The position numbers and the translations under genes are program-made. Positions 17,387 through 27,473 of a stretch of 64,000 bases of DNA are shown here, one piece after another. The notes under the pieces were generated by a model. It was given only the letters and a program-made list of their open reading frames with translations. It searched no databases and was not told the DNA's origin. Numbering within the stretch: the first letter of the stretch is position 1; each line of letters starts with the position of its first letter. This stretch comes from Shewanella sp. OPT22 (lineage in GTDB: Bacteria; Pseudomonadota; Gammaproteobacteria; Enterobacterales; Shewanellaceae): NCBI RefSeq assembly GCF_004168585.1, contig NZ_PGVH01000043.1, positions 615,248 through 679,247 of the forward strand, written 5' to 3'.

Positions 17387-18406
17387 TTGTGCCAAAATAC
17401 ATGCATATTTCTTTTAGGACTGTGCATGGCTTCAGCTTTATCCTCTACCCCTCAATTCGAATTTATATGGTCTGAAAATACGGCCCCTGCACTGAGTTGG
17501 AATAAACTCGACTTTAATCGTTTTACTTCTGATCTAGGTAGTGACTGGAAAGAGTTAACATTTTCTTTAACTGTTGCGGATAGTACAAAAAAGACCTTTA
17601 GAATTGAGCCTCTGATAGATAATACGCAAACAGATAATCATCTTTCAGTCATTAAATTTCATAATAGCGATGAGCCAGACAAGCAGATTAAAGAGCTATT
17701 TTTTAGTGATAGTAACATCCAAAAATATGTTGCTTCACAAGTCGAAGAGTACGATACCCCTCTACCAACTCAAGTTGAGTACGAAACAGCTTTTAAAGTC
17801 AGTGATATATGGCCACACGTTACAGGTAAAAAACCTTTGATAGTATTCGACTTCGATTTTACACTCATTTGCGACTATACCGAATACGAAGCTGAGGCTT
17901 GTGAATATGACATCGCACTTATTGAAGAAGACTTAAATGAACAACTAACTAAAGGAAAAACACTTCATCCTGAAATGAAGTATGTGTTAATTACTAATAC
18001 ACATGAATCTTACTTTGAAAGTAAATTCGCACTAACTGATATAGATGCTTCACTATTCGAAGCACTCAAACCAATGAAAAAATGCCTTCGAAAAGCTCCA
18101 CGACTGAATGAGTTTCTATTGAACTCAAAATATACTTTCGATCAGATTATTATCGTAGATGATAATGAAAGTGACTTAGAGGGTTTGGCAAAAATGTGTG
18201 CTCTACATAATATACCAGTGGTGAAATTACAGTTTTTTGGTGGTATGGATGATAAAATCGCCCACTTGGCAAAAACTAATGACTCCACAAAGCAGTTATC
18301 AGAGGTTGATCAACTTGCTAAATTTACCGAGAGCTCTCCCTATTATAAAGGGTTATTGGATTACTTTTATGAGAACCAGCCTCAAACAGATACTGATGAG
18401 GCTTAA
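17387..18406 (+). CDS. Secreted HAD-like DUF2608 family protein
   Basis: 339 residues with an N-terminal signal peptide (hydrophobic CIFLLGLCMASALSS). HAD-superfamily signs: motif I FDFDFTLI (DxDx[TV]) at about residue 155, motif II VLITNTH, and a late acidic motif IIVDDNESDLEG. This layout matches DUF2608 proteins known from Legionella, Coxiella and related bacteria, thought to be exported phosphatase-like enzymes; activity is unproven. No ATG sits before the signal peptide, so the start is probably TTG at 17387. It follows the rhombosortase by 21 bases and may be cotranscribed. Confidence 0.7.
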   Translation: MCQNTCIFLLGLCMASALSSTPQFEFIWSENTAPALSWNKLDFNRFTSDLGSDWKELTFSLTVADSTKKTFRIEPLIDNTQTDNHLSVIKFHNSDEPDKQIKELFFSDSNIQKYVASQVEEYDTPLPTQVEYETAFKVSDIWPHVTGKKPLIVFDFDFTLICDYTEYEAEACEYDIALIEEDLNEQLTKGKTLHPEMKYVLITNTHESYFESKFALTDIDASLFEALKPMKKCLRKAPRLNEFLLNSKYTFDQIIIVDDNESDLEGLAKMCALHNIPVVKLQFFGGMDDKIAHLAKTNDSTKQLSEVDQLAKFTESSPYYKGLLDYFYENQPQTDTDEA

Positions 18407-18428
18407 GAAAGCTACTATCTAATGCAGC

Positions 18429-18539
18429 TCAAGCAGAGTGATTTCGCTCTTGCTTACTGTCTTTCCATGCCACCCAAGCAAAAATTGCAATAGACACTAT
18501 ATACGTCCCTACTAATACCCAAATGAAAAAATGCTGCAT
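18429..18539 (-). CDS. Small single-pass membrane protein (36 aa)
   Basis: ATG 18539 with a strong AAGGA ribosome binding site 3-4 bases upstream. The product starts MQHFFIWVLVGTYIVSIAI, has one transmembrane segment (about residues 4-25, ending FAWVAW), and ends with a charged tail (KDSKQERNHSA). The size and layout resemble accessory subunits such as CydX- or CcoQ-like proteins, but I cannot identify it and no oxidase genes are near. Confidence 0.6.
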   Translation of the reverse strand: MQHFFIWVLVGTYIVSIAIFAWVAWKDSKQERNHSA

Positions 18540-18650
18540 AGTCCTTCCTATTTATCATTCCTGATTATTTGAGTATAGTTGACATTTATCTGAGCTATAA
18601 ATATTTGTGATAACTGTCATAAAAACAGGTTTTTACACTAGGAGTGTGTG

Positions 18651-19175
18651 ATGTTCATCATTGAAACGGACCGATTGTATATTCGAGAATTTACATTGAC
18701 TGATGCCGACTTTATTTTTGAGATAATGAACACAAACGAGTACATAGAAAATATCGGCGATCGAAACATTAAGACAAAAAATTGTGCGGAGAACTTTCTT
18801 ACCGATAGACTCATGAAAAGTTATCAATTACATGGCTATGGTTTATTCGCAATAATTAGAAAAGAAGATAATACCATTGTAGGAATGAATGGCTTTGTTA
18901 ACAGAGAAACACTGCCACATACCGATATAGGTTTCGCATTTCTACCCCAGTTTATGGGAAAAGGCTATGGTTACGAATCTTCACAAGCACTTATGCAATA
19001 TGCGAAGGTTAATCTTAAGTTATCACCAATTTTAGGAATCACGTCTAAAACTAATACTGCGTCTCAAACTTTATTAAAAAAAATAGGGCTTCGTTATATT
19101 GAGCCAATCACGCTCGATGATGAAGACGAAGAAATCATGTTGTTTAGTAATCAAACTGAGTTTAGTGGTGAATAA
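18651..19175 (+). CDS. GNAT-family N-acetyltransferase (RimJ/RimL-like)
   Basis: 174 residues; ATG 18651 has GGAG 7 bases upstream (18641). Begins ETDRLYIREFTLTDADFIF, typical of the RimJ/RimL-type GNAT group; the acetyl-CoA pyrophosphate loop is PQFMGKGYGYES, followed by the conserved helix and TNTASQTLLKKIGL. Probably acetylates an amino group of a protein or small molecule. Gap of one base to the next gene, so it heads a three-gene operon up to 19960. Confidence 0.85.
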   Translation: MFIIETDRLYIREFTLTDADFIFEIMNTNEYIENIGDRNIKTKNCAENFLTDRLMKSYQLHGYGLFAIIRKEDNTIVGMNGFVNRETLPHTDIGFAFLPQFMGKGYGYESSQALMQYAKVNLKLSPILGITSKTNTASQTLLKKIGLRYIEPITLDDEDEEIMLFSNQTEFSGE

Positions 19176-19176
19176 A

Positions 19177-19575
19177 ATGAGTCGGTATAGCATTTCAATT
19201 TTTGCACTTATATTTTCTACGTCCATTTATGCTCAAGAGCCATTAACGATAGATAGGCAGCTCCCGACAAATATCCAATTCAACTTTGCTAATCCGAATA
19301 ACATCACCCCTCAAAAAAGCGATTTTGAAATCAAAAGTGCGATCCCAATGAGCTCAGAAGACGGCCAGCGTTGGGTGTTATTAACCATCAACAATTCAGC
19401 AAGTGGAAACAGAACGCTAAATCAGAGACATTTATTGGCGACATTAGCTGATGGGAGCAAAGTTAAACCTGCTGCGTTTTCTCAACCATTCAAAGCTGAG
19501 GAAACCCTATCAATATCGGTTTACTTTACTAATAGTAGTTTTCCGATTATTTTGGTCACTTCTAATCCCAATTAA
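19177..19575 (+). CDS. Exported hypothetical protein
   Basis: 132 residues with a signal peptide (MSRYSISIFALIFSTSIYAQ, cleavage after IYAQ likely). The mature part looks like a beta-sandwich: alternating strands, including RWVLLTINNSASGNRTLNQ and EETLSISVYFTNSSFPIILV. No domain recognised. The start follows the GNAT stop by one base; an upstream frame extension from 19099 lies inside the GNAT gene and is not credible. Confidence 0.65.
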   Translation: MSRYSISIFALIFSTSIYAQEPLTIDRQLPTNIQFNFANPNNITPQKSDFEIKSAIPMSSEDGQRWVLLTINNSASGNRTLNQRHLLATLADGSKVKPAAFSQPFKAEETLSISVYFTNSSFPIILVTSNPN

Positions 19576-19585
19576 GGGACGCCAC

Positions 19586-19960
19586 ATGTCTGAACACGGC
19601 TTATTTATTGATATTGAACGTACAGAAAATCACATATTTGTTACTTTTAAGGCCATTGGTAAACTCAAGCATGATGACTACGAGAAAATTAATCCAATAC
19701 TTGATAAGGCTCTAAAAAACTTATCAAATCCAAATATCGATGTTCTCCTCGATGCGTCACAGTTAGAAGGATGGGAACTTAGAGCTGCTTGGGATGACAT
19801 CAAAATTGGAATTAAGTATGCGGGAAAATTTAATAAAATTGCGATAGTTACTCATAAGAATTGGCTTGAAGTCAGTTCTAAAATTGCCAACTGGTTCATT
19901 GCAAGTGAAATACAAACATTTGAATCAGAATCATCTGCGATAGATTGGTTGAAAAGATAA
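19586..19960 (+). CDS. SpoIIAA-like STAS-domain protein
   Basis: 124 residues. ATG 19586 follows an AAGGGA site. The sequence VTFKAIGKLKHDDYEKINPI and the segments IDVLLDASQLEGWELRAAWDD and IGIKYAGKFNKIAIVTHKNW are characteristic of the SpoIIAA-like (DUF3478) group, small cytoplasmic alpha/beta proteins with a STAS-like fold. Some bind lipid-like molecules; the exact role is not known. Last gene of the GNAT operon. Confidence 0.82.
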   Translation: MSEHGLFIDIERTENHIFVTFKAIGKLKHDDYEKINPILDKALKNLSNPNIDVLLDASQLEGWELRAAWDDIKIGIKYAGKFNKIAIVTHKNWLEVSSKIANWFIASEIQTFESESSAIDWLKR

Positions 19961-20078
19961 AGTTAAAGACTACTTTATCTAAAAGTAAAAAGCTGCATTA
20001 GCTAAGCCGTCCCAAAGCAAGCACTTAAAACACTTAACTTGTCTGAACACCTAACTACTGCAGCTTAAAGATTTTACT

Positions 20079-21593
20079 CTACGGGTGACAAACGTTATGC
20101 AATTCTAAGTTTGTACCAACATCTTTATTTCTGTCTGCTTTAGCATCATCATTTCTCAATTGAGTTAAATGATCCAAATAAGCTTGATCAACATCTTGAG
20201 TAATGTATTTACCATCAAATACTGACGTTTCAAATTGTTCAATATCAGGGTTTTCCAACTTCACTGCGGCGACGAGATCCGATAATTCTTGGAAAATAAT
20301 ACCATCGGCACCAATGATTTTTGCAATTTCGTCGATTTCTCTTCCGTAAGCAATTAACTCTTCAGAAGTAGGCATATCAATACCATATACATTAGGAAAA
20401 CGTATTTCTGGAGCTGCTGATGCAAAATACACTTTCTTAGCTCCAGCTTCTCGAGCCATTTCAATAATTTGCTCTGATGTTGTTCCACGAACAATTGAAT
20501 CATCTACTAGCAAAACATTTTTGCCTTTGAACTCTTGATGTATAGCGTTAAGTTTACGGCGAACTGACTTCTTGCGCTCAACTTGTCCAGGCATAATAAA
20601 AGTACGGCCAATATAACGGTTTTTTACAAACCCTTGACGATATGGAAGACCAAGCGTATTTGAGATTTCTAATGCAATATCACATGAAGTCTCAGGTATT
20701 GGAATCACAACATCGATGTCGTGTTCATCCCATTCACGCTTAATTTTCTCACCCAGTTTGGTGCCCATATTAATACGGCTCGCATAAACTGATGCTTTAT
20801 CAATCGTTGAGTCAGGACGTGCAAAATAGACATACTCAAAAATACAAGGTGCGTGTTTTGCATTATGAGCGCATTGTCTTGTATGAAGGTTACCCTCTAA
20901 ATCAATATACACGGCTTCACCAGGAGCTACATCACGGATAAGCTCAAATCCAACAGCGTCAAGTGCAACGGACTCTGAGGCAACCATGTATTCTGTGCCA
21001 GTCTCAGTTTCATTCTTTCCAAGCACAAGAGGGCGAATTCCGAAAGGATCACGGAATGCCACAAGGCCTTGACCAATGATCATCGCAACTGCCGCATAAG
21101 CGCCACTGACTTGCTTGTGTACTTGCTTAACAGCACCAAATACTTCGTCTGGAGTCAGAGAAAGCCCACTAATATGCTGCAATTCATCTGCCAGTAAATT
21201 AAGAAGAATCTCAGAATCAGAAGTCGTATTAATGTGGCGGCGTTTACGTTCAAGAGTTTCACGTAATTCAATGGTATTAATTAAGTTACCATTGTGAGCA
21301 AAAGCAATACCAAATGGCGAGTTAACGTAGAAAGGCTGTGCTTCTGAAGCACTTGAGCTACCTGCTGTAGGATACCTTACATGCCCAATACCAGCGTTAC
21401 CTTGTAAGCGTTGCATGTGCTTAGCTTCAATAACATCTTTTACTAAGCCGTTTGCCTTTCTCAGCCTAAAGCCCCCATTATCTTCAGTAACGATACCAGC
21501 TGCATCTTGTCCACGATGCTGAAGAACAGTAAGTGCATCATAAATCGTTTGGTTAACCGAAGATTGGCCAACAATTCCAACAATACCACACAT
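20079..21593 (-). CDS. purF: Amidophosphoribosyltransferase PurF
   Basis: First committed step of purine synthesis: PRPP plus glutamine to phosphoribosylamine. 504 residues, the E. coli length. The start MCGIVGIVG exposes the catalytic Cys2 of the class II glutaminase after Met removal. The C-terminal phosphoribosyltransferase domain has the PRPP loop [16 protein letters not shown]. It ends the truA-folC-dedD-cvpA-purF cluster, 88 bases after cvpA. No clear PurR box is visible upstream of cvpA or purF. Confidence 0.97.
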   Translation of the reverse strand: MCGIVGIVGQSSVNQTIYDALTVLQHRGQDAAGIVTEDNGGFRLRKANGLVKDVIEAKHMQRLQGNAGIGHVRYPTAGSSSASEAQPFYVNSPFGIAFAHNGNLINTIELRETLERKRRHINTTSDSEILLNLLADELQHISGLSLTPDEVFGAVKQVHKQVSGAYAAVAMIIGQGLVAFRDPFGIRPLVLGKNETETGTEYMVASESVALDAVGFELIRDVAPGEAVYIDLEGNLHTRQCAHNAKHAPCIFEYVYFARPDSTIDKASVYASRINMGTKLGEKIKREWDEHDIDVVIPIPETSCDIALEISNTLGLPYRQGFVKNRYIGRTFIMPGQVERKKSVRRKLNAIHQEFKGKNVLLVDDSIVRGTTSEQIIEMAREAGAKKVYFASAAPEIRFPNVYGIDMPTSEELIAYGREIDEIAKIIGADGIIFQELSDLVAAVKLENPDIEQFETSVFDGKYITQDVDQAYLDHLTQLRNDDAKADRNKDVGTNLELHNVCHP

Positions 21594-21681
21594 GGGTAAG
21601 TTTCCTCATTTTAGATGTTCTAAATCAACCGCTTACCTGACGTTTTATATTGTTATTTCATCAGTTAACAGTCGCTTTCAT

Positions 21682-22173
21682 TTATATGTTTTGGGGTACA
21701 AAGCTTGAGGTTGTTTCTATGTAGTTAAAAAACCACTGGATAACAACACCAAATTCAGGGATCAATTTAGATGTCCGCCACCATTCTGTTGTTGGAGCAC
21801 TGGTAAACGCATCCATAAAAAACAGTAAAGCACTGACGATTAAGGCGCCTCTGATTGCGCCAAATACAAGACCGAGAACTCTATCGGTTCCTGATAAACC
21901 GGTCTTTGAAACTAATTGCCCCAGAAGGTAATTTAATAAGGCACCGAGAATGAGGGAAACAACGAATAAGATAGCAATAGCAACGCCGTTTCTGACTAAC
22001 TCATCTTGCAACTGAGTTAAATACATTGCGAGATCTTTATAAAATTGACTGGCAATAAAAAAAGCAGCAAACCAAACAACAAGTGACATCGCTTCTTTAG
22101 CGAACCCTCTCACTAAACTGATTATTGTTGAGAGCCCGATAATGCTTAAAATGGCATAATCAATCCAAACCAT
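21682..22173 (-). CDS. cvpA: CvpA family membrane protein
   Basis: 163 residues with four predicted membrane helices, beginning [20 protein letters not shown]. The Gly-rich helix motif [10 protein letters not shown] and [14 protein letters not shown] are typical of CvpA. Family proteins support colicin V production, envelope homeostasis and stress tolerance. Its place before purF is the same as in E. coli. Confidence 0.92.
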   Translation of the reverse strand: MVWIDYAILSIIGLSTIISLVRGFAKEAMSLVVWFAAFFIASQFYKDLAMYLTQLQDELVRNGVAIAILFVVSLILGALLNYLLGQLVSKTGLSGTDRVLGLVFGAIRGALIVSALLFFMDAFTSAPTTEWWRTSKLIPEFGVVIQWFFNYIETTSSFVPQNI

Positions 22174-22277
22174 TTTTTGGTAAATCCTAAGTTGTTTTTA
22201 GTCGGCGAGATTTTAACAAAGGTTTAAACATTTCTCACCCCTGCATTTAAGATAATTGTCTGTAAAAAAGATAAGTG

Positions 22278-22859
22278 TTATTGATCTACAGGATCAAAGT
22301 TCACTATCTTCCCTTTTAACTTAGTCAACCTTTCAATATCTTTCTGCATCTTTTGTAGTTTTGACTTAGAAATATTGGGGCCAACAAAGACTTTAGTTAA
22401 ACGTTTATCTACAGGCAGCTGCGGAACAGTATAAGCCGTAAAACCATTTGTTCTTAATTTTTTCACGAGTGCGTTAACATTTACGGCGTTATTAAAACTG
22501 CCTAGTTGGATAGTAAAACCCACTTCAACCTGCTTTACTTTTGTCGATTGCGTGTCTTTTTGAGCAACTTCTGTTGACGCCGTGGTATTGCTATTTTTAA
22601 CTTCTTTTTTAATTTGGGGTTTTGAAGTCGTTTGTTCAGCAGAGTTTTCTTGAGCAATGCTTGGTTCTACGGGTATATCAACGGTTCCCAGCATTTCATT
22701 TGTGGAACCTGTTTTTGTAAAAGATGGCCTTAAAGGAATCTCTGTGAACCCTTCTTCTTTTTGGGTATTTTTACCATCCAATAAATCAGGTAAAAAAATA
22801 ACACCCAATGCCACGACGACAATGGTGCCAACAAGACGGTTATGAAATTGATTCGACAC
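22278..22859 (-). CDS. dedD: DedD-like SPOR-domain protein
   Basis: 193 residues: an N-terminal membrane anchor (VGTIVVVALGVIFLPDLLDG), a low-complexity Ser/Thr/Lys/Gln linker (about 30-110) and a C-terminal SPOR domain (about 113-190; GFTIQLGSFNN, YTVPQLPVDKRLTKVFVGP). SPOR domains bind denuded peptidoglycan at the division septum, and DedD assists cell division. Starts 3 bases after the folC stop, so it is cotranscribed with folC. Confidence 0.9.
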   Translation of the reverse strand: MSNQFHNRLVGTIVVVALGVIFLPDLLDGKNTQKEEGFTEIPLRPSFTKTGSTNEMLGTVDIPVEPSIAQENSAEQTTSKPQIKKEVKNSNTTASTEVAQKDTQSTKVKQVEVGFTIQLGSFNNAVNVNALVKKLRTNGFTAYTVPQLPVDKRLTKVFVGPNISKSKLQKMQKDIERLTKLKGKIVNFDPVDQ

Positions 22860-22862
22860 TGA

Positions 22863-24101
22863 CTATCCTTGTTTTAACTTTTTAAAACCCGCTACAGTGT
22901 AAAATGAGCCAAAGACAATTACCACATCATCATCGGTAATTTTTAGTTTTAAATTGTCCCAAGCGTCATTTAAGTTATGAAAACAATTGATATTTTGTTT
23001 AGCGTCGAAGTATTCTGCGAGTTCTGAAGACTTTGCGCCTCTACTAACATCAAGGCTTACTAAATTCCATTCATAAAATTCAACCTGTAAACATTGGATT
23101 ACCGACTGAATGTCTTTATCTTTTAACATTCCACATAATGCAAAAACTCGCTTTCCTTCGAATTTTCTTAATTGTGTCTTCAAATACTGCGCAGATTGAG
23201 GGTTATGAGCAACATCTAAATAGATCATTGGCTGTTGAGAAACCAATTCCATTCGACCAGGTAAACTTGCTTGTTCGACACCTGATTTGATCATTTCATC
23301 AGTTAACGACGGATCAAACATTAAGGCAGCCTGAATCGCTGTAACTGCATTTTGTAATGGAAGTTGTGGAAATGAGATGTTGTTGATAACTCGAAGTCCA
23401 TTGAAGGTCCAACTGTCATTGTCATCAAATGAATCAAAATCCTGCCCCACAAAATGAACTCTCGCACCTATTTCTTTCAAGCGTTGTTTCACAGCCTGAG
23501 GTACTTCAGGCTCACCAATAATTGCTGCTCGGTCTTTGCGACAAACACCCACTTTTTCAATACCTACGGACTCTCTTGTATTACCTAAGTATTCTTGATG
23601 ATCTAAACCGATTGACGTGAGAACGGCTATATTCGTATCAATCATATTTGTTGCATCTAAACGCCCACCTAAACCTACTTCAAGTAATACAATATCAACG
23701 GCTTGCTGTCTAAATACATATAATGCCGACAGCGTTGAATACTCAAAGAAAGTTAAGGTGATTTCTTCACGAGCTAACTCAATTTGCTTAAAAGCCTCAA
23801 TCAGCTGGTCATCCGTTGCGTCACGGCTATTAATTCTTACTCGCTCATTGAACTTAAGTAAATGAGGAGAACTGTAAACACCAACTTGATAGTTGGCATT
23901 TAAAAAAATGTTCTCGAGAAACGCACACGTCGTACCTTTACCGTTTGTACCTGCAACAGTAATAACTTTGGTTTCACCTAAATCGAGAAGATTCAGTCGT
24001 TTCGCAACCTCACGGACTCTGTTCAACCCCATATCAATTTCAACTGGGTGTTGGCTAATTAGGTAATCAATCCACTCTTCAAAATGCATTTTGTTTTTCA
24101 T
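22863..24101 (-). CDS. folC: Bifunctional folylpolyglutamate/dihydrofolate synthase FolC
   Basis: Adds L-glutamate to dihydropteroate and to tetrahydrofolates. 412 residues. The P-loop VAGTNGKGTTCAFLE is near residue 50, followed by the Omega-loop region SSPHL, then the Mur-ligase-type motif LLEVGLGGRLDATN and the C-terminal motif DVAHNPQS. Follows truA by 8 bases. In most gammaproteobacteria accD lies between these two genes; here it is absent. Confidence 0.95.
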   Translation of the reverse strand: MKNKMHFEEWIDYLISQHPVEIDMGLNRVREVAKRLNLLDLGETKVITVAGTNGKGTTCAFLENIFLNANYQVGVYSSPHLLKFNERVRINSRDATDDQLIEAFKQIELAREEITLTFFEYSTLSALYVFRQQAVDIVLLEVGLGGRLDATNMIDTNIAVLTSIGLDHQEYLGNTRESVGIEKVGVCRKDRAAIIGEPEVPQAVKQRLKEIGARVHFVGQDFDSFDDNDSWTFNGLRVINNISFPQLPLQNAVTAIQAALMFDPSLTDEMIKSGVEQASLPGRMELVSQQPMIYLDVAHNPQSAQYLKTQLRKFEGKRVFALCGMLKDKDIQSVIQCLQVEFYEWNLVSLDVSRGAKSSELAEYFDAKQNINCFHNLNDAWDNLKLKITDDDVVIVFGSFYTVAGFKKLKQG

Positions 24102-24109
24102 CGTTAAAA

Positions 24110-24895
24110 TTAGTCTTCTAAAAAGAGAGGGCCCATTGGTGGCTTCGGAAAATTGAATTCTTCAGGGTAAGTGACATCAACCAAGTATAATCCGGCTGCT
24201 TTCGCAGTAGGTGCCGCTTGATTTCTGTCTTTTAAATTTAACAATGTTTTCATCCAGGTTAAAGGTTGTCTACTCATTCCTATCTCAAGTAACGAACCCA
24301 CAATATTTCGTACCATGTGATGTAAAAAAGCATTTGCAGCAATATCGATAACAATAAACTTACTGTGTCGTGAAACTTTAACATGATGAATATTACGAAA
24401 TGGCGTATTAGATTGGCATTGTATCGCTCTAAAACTCGTAAAATCATGTTCGCCCAGTAAATCTTGCGCAGCTTGATGCATCAAAGTTTCATCGATATCA
24501 CCATGGTAATGACTCACACCATGACGATGAATTCCTGGACGGAGATTATCATTATAGATGATGTAACGGTAACGCCTAGCTGTAGCAGAGAAACGTGCAT
24601 GGAATGTCTCATCAACTTCTGTAGCCCATCTCACCGCAATATCATTAGGTAAATTGGCGTTAACACCTAAAGTCCATGCCGTAATCGGACGCTCAGCTGT
24701 AGTTTCAAAATGAACCACTTGTCCAGTAGCATGAACTCCCGCATCAGTCCGGCCTGCACATTGAATCTGAATAGGTTCATTAGCGATTTTTGATAACGTC
24801 TTTTCAAGCTGAGCTTGAACAGAGTCGACTTCTCTTTGACGTTGCCAACCGAAATAACGGTTGCCGTCATATTCTATGCCTAATGCAATACGCAT
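24110..24895 (-). CDS. truA: tRNA pseudouridine(38-40) synthase TruA
   Basis: Isomerises uridines 38-40 in the anticodon stem-loop. 261 residues from [11 protein letters not shown]; an AGG precedes this ATG by about 8 bases, and the longer frame to 24940 adds a non-conserved leader. The catalytic Asp lies in [14 protein letters not shown]-terminal motifs [11 protein letters not shown] are typical. First gene of the truA-folC-dedD-cvpA-purF run. Confidence 0.95.
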   Translation of the reverse strand: MRIALGIEYDGNRYFGWQRQREVDSVQAQLEKTLSKIANEPIQIQCAGRTDAGVHATGQVVHFETTAERPITAWTLGVNANLPNDIAVRWATEVDETFHARFSATARRYRYIIYNDNLRPGIHRHGVSHYHGDIDETLMHQAAQDLLGEHDFTSFRAIQCQSNTPFRNIHHVKVSRHSKFIVIDIAANAFLHHMVRNIVGSLLEIGMSRQPLTWMKTLLNLKDRNQAAPTAKAAGLYLVDVTYPEEFNFPKPPMGPLFLED

Positions 24896-24944
24896 AACTA
24901 ACCTAACTAATAAATTTTGCCGCATTTTATACGACTTCAAAGTG

Positions 24945-26639
24945 TTAATTCAATTCAGCTTCCATTATTTCGCGCATTTTAAATTTTTGTATTTTTCCCG
25001 TGACAGTCATAGGGTACTCTTTAACCATTTTGATATGTTTAGGTATCTTGTAATGCGCAATCCTATTCTTTAAAAACTGTTCCAGCTCTGAATGCTCTAT
25101 ATCAACACCTTGCTTTAACTTCACCCATACACAAATTTCTTCGCCGTAATAATGATCTTCAATACCAAATACTGACGCATCTTCAATGGCAGAGTGCGCT
25201 AAACAATGATCTTCAACTTCCTTAGGGTAAACATTTTCTCCTCCTTTGATGATCATGTCTTTGATTCTACCTACTACTTTTACATACCCTTCTTCACCCA
25301 TCACACCTAAATCACCGGAATGCAACCACCCATCGCTATCAATAGCTTCGGTCGTTTTTTCAGGCTCATTCCAATAGCCTTTCATCACACAGTACCCTCT
25401 AGCACAGATTTCACCTCTCTCCCCTATACCGCAAACTTCTCCAGTATCGTTAATGATTTTAATTTCTGTATGCTCTGCTGCTCGCCCTACTGTCGAAACT
25501 CTTTTGTCGAGTGGCGTGTCCGTCATGGTCAGGTGATTCAAAGGGCTACTCTCTGTTTGACCGTAACCACCAAGTAACTCTGTCATATGCATTTTATCAA
25601 CCACACTCCTCATCAACGATTCAGGGCATGGTGCACCTGCCATTGCTCCAGTTCGCATACTCGAGAGATCAAACTGAGAGAACTCTTTTTGAGCCAGGAT
25701 AGCAACAAACATTGTCGGCACGCCGTGCATGGCTGTACATTTCTCTTTATCCAATGCTTCTAGCGTTTTTAATGGTTCAAAAGACTCACTTGGAAACACT
25801 GAACAAGCACCGACTGTCATGCAAGCAAGATTACCTGTCGTCATTCCAAAGCAATGATAAAGAGGCACAGGAACACACAACTTATCCTGATAAGTAAAGT
25901 TCATGCCTTTTGCAGTTACTAAAGCATTGTTTAAAATATTATGATGCGTCAGTGTTGCGCCTTTTGGGTTTCCGGTCGTCCCTGAAGTAAATTGAATATT
26001 GATTGGATCATGACAGTTCAAATCTAGTGCTGCTTGTTGGAGATATTGAATCTTGTTTTCCGATACCTCCTCATATAACTGGTTAAACGGAAGAAAACCT
26101 TTATGTGTTTCTGTGCCTATGTTAACCAACCATTTAAGGTGTGGCAGTTTCTCAGAATTTAATTGCCCTAGTTCACATTGCTCAATTTCCGGAACCATAC
26201 CCAGTAACATAGATATATAATTGATGGAATGAAATTGCTCTGAACAAATCAATGCCTTACATTCTGAAAGATTCAACGCATATTCAAGTTCATACTCTCG
26301 ATAGGCTGGGTTTACACAAACCATAACTGCGCCAATATAAGCCGTTGCATACTGAACTAACACCCACTCAATATTATTAGGTGACCATATACCTACTCGG
26401 TCGCCGGGCTTAATACCAAGCTCCAACAAACCAAGTGCGACTGATTGTACTTTTTGTAAAAGCTGTTGATATGTCCAATAGATATCCTGATGGCGGACGA
26501 CTACAGCAAGCTGGTTAGGATATGCTTGTACCATTCGGTCTAAATGATGGCCAATGGTATGTTCTAGAAGGGGGAAAGAAGTGGGACCAATAAGAAAGCT
26601 ACTTTCTAAAACCGCTTGATTACTCTGAGATTGGGGCAT
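24945..26639 (-). CDS. AMP-dependent acyl-CoA synthetase
   Basis: Activates a carboxylic acid to acyl-AMP and then acyl-CoA. 564 residues of the ANL superfamily. Motifs: P-loop [21 protein letters not shown] (acid-binding region), the hinge motif [18 protein letters not shown], and the C-terminal lysine in [13 protein letters not shown]. The type matches medium/long-chain acyl-CoA synthetase family 2 (ACSF2/YngI-like). In Shewanella such genes work in fatty-acid or branched-chain acid catabolism; the substrate here is not determined. 49 bases before truA on the same strand, but probably separately transcribed. Confidence 0.9.
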   Translation of the reverse strand: MPQSQSNQAVLESSFLIGPTSFPLLEHTIGHHLDRMVQAYPNQLAVVVRHQDIYWTYQQLLQKVQSVALGLLELGIKPGDRVGIWSPNNIEWVLVQYATAYIGAVMVCVNPAYREYELEYALNLSECKALICSEQFHSINYISMLLGMVPEIEQCELGQLNSEKLPHLKWLVNIGTETHKGFLPFNQLYEEVSENKIQYLQQAALDLNCHDPINIQFTSGTTGNPKGATLTHHNILNNALVTAKGMNFTYQDKLCVPVPLYHCFGMTTGNLACMTVGACSVFPSESFEPLKTLEALDKEKCTAMHGVPTMFVAILAQKEFSQFDLSSMRTGAMAGAPCPESLMRSVVDKMHMTELLGGYGQTESSPLNHLTMTDTPLDKRVSTVGRAAEHTEIKIINDTGEVCGIGERGEICARGYCVMKGYWNEPEKTTEAIDSDGWLHSGDLGVMGEEGYVKVVGRIKDMIIKGGENVYPKEVEDHCLAHSAIEDASVFGIEDHYYGEEICVWVKLKQGVDIEHSELEQFLKNRIAHYKIPKHIKMVKEYPMTVTGKIQKFKMREIMEAELN

Positions 26640-26706
26640 ATTAACTCCATAACGACAACCATTTCGTAAAGAGTAAACCCTTTTAACTTAACCCAAGCTG
26701 AAAATA

Positions 26707-26726
26707 AAAATCACCAAAGTGATTTA
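26707..26726 (-). terminator. Intrinsic terminator at the end of the truncated EptA-like gene
   Basis: Stem AAATCAC / GTGATTT with a four-base loop; on the - strand it is followed by TTATTTT. The hairpin touches the stop codon (26724-26726) itself. Confidence 0.75.
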
Positions 26727-27473
26727 CTTTGTATCCTCGGCGGTAATCAGGCTCTGATGTTTTCTCATTGATTCAAATTTTTTGTATTCCTTAGGTATTA
26801 AATGTGAGAAGTATGAAGAGGTGTAATACAATACATTTGCAGGAACAATTCTGCATTTTAAATCTTTATGCTGCTTAAAAAAACCAGTGAAGTCATGATA
26901 TTGAGGTAATAAAGCAAGCACTCCAATCAACAATCCTGTTACAACACTTAACCCTGTTCTTGTAGGGTACTTATATCTACTTTCATAACTTATTTCAGCT
27001 TGAGAAATCAGGAAACTTGGAAATACGCCAAGTAAAAACATGTGAAGTAAGAATGGAACCTTTATCTCGTTAAGAAAGCCATTGAACCCAGAGTCAGTAA
27101 TATGCTGCATCAAACCAGTACCTATAACCGTACCATAATGACTCATAAAAAAACTGGTCGCCGCAGCAATAAAAATAATGCACACCGTTGCGGTTTTTTG
27201 TACTTTTTCAAAGCTAATTAAAGAAAGCGCAGCATAAAAGATAGCGATCAAAGCAATAACAAATGCAATAACAAAATAACCTCCCTCTAGAGTCAATACA
27301 TGCTCTTGCGTGAGTAAGTAATGCCATAACAATGGGTTATAGAATGCTGCGAGCCCTATAGCGACCAAAAGATTTAGCCTAGAAACTGAGACACTGTACT
27401 TTAAATCTAAAAAATCAATCACTTGCCGTACAGCAGACGGCTTATAAACCAGCTTATTCTCAAGTGTGTGCAT
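26724..27473 (-). CDS. EptA-like phosphoethanolamine transferase membrane domain only (truncated)
   Basis: 249 residues with an N-terminal soluble segment and about five membrane helices. RLNLLVAIGLAAFYNPLLWH and the segment FFKQHKDLKCRIVPANVLYY match the membrane domain (DUF1705) of EptA-type lipid A phosphoethanolamine transferases, including the Asn-rich loop before the periplasmic domain. The sulfatase-fold catalytic domain of about 300 residues, with its Thr nucleophile and zinc ligands, is absent; the protein stops soon after the last helix and a terminator follows directly. It therefore cannot transfer phosphoethanolamine alone. It could be a decayed gene or a stand-alone membrane protein. 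No remnant of the catalytic domain is visible downstream. Confidence 0.7.
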   Translation of the reverse strand: MHTLENKLVYKPSAVRQVIDFLDLKYSVSVSRLNLLVAIGLAAFYNPLLWHYLLTQEHVLTLEGGYFVIAFVIALIAIFYAALSLISFEKVQKTATVCIIFIAAATSFFMSHYGTVIGTGLMQHITDSGFNGFLNEIKVPFLLHMFLLGVFPSFLISQAEISYESRYKYPTRTGLSVVTGLLIGVLALLPQYHDFTGFFKQHKDLKCRIVPANVLYYTSSYFSHLIPKEYKKFESMRKHQSLITAEDTK

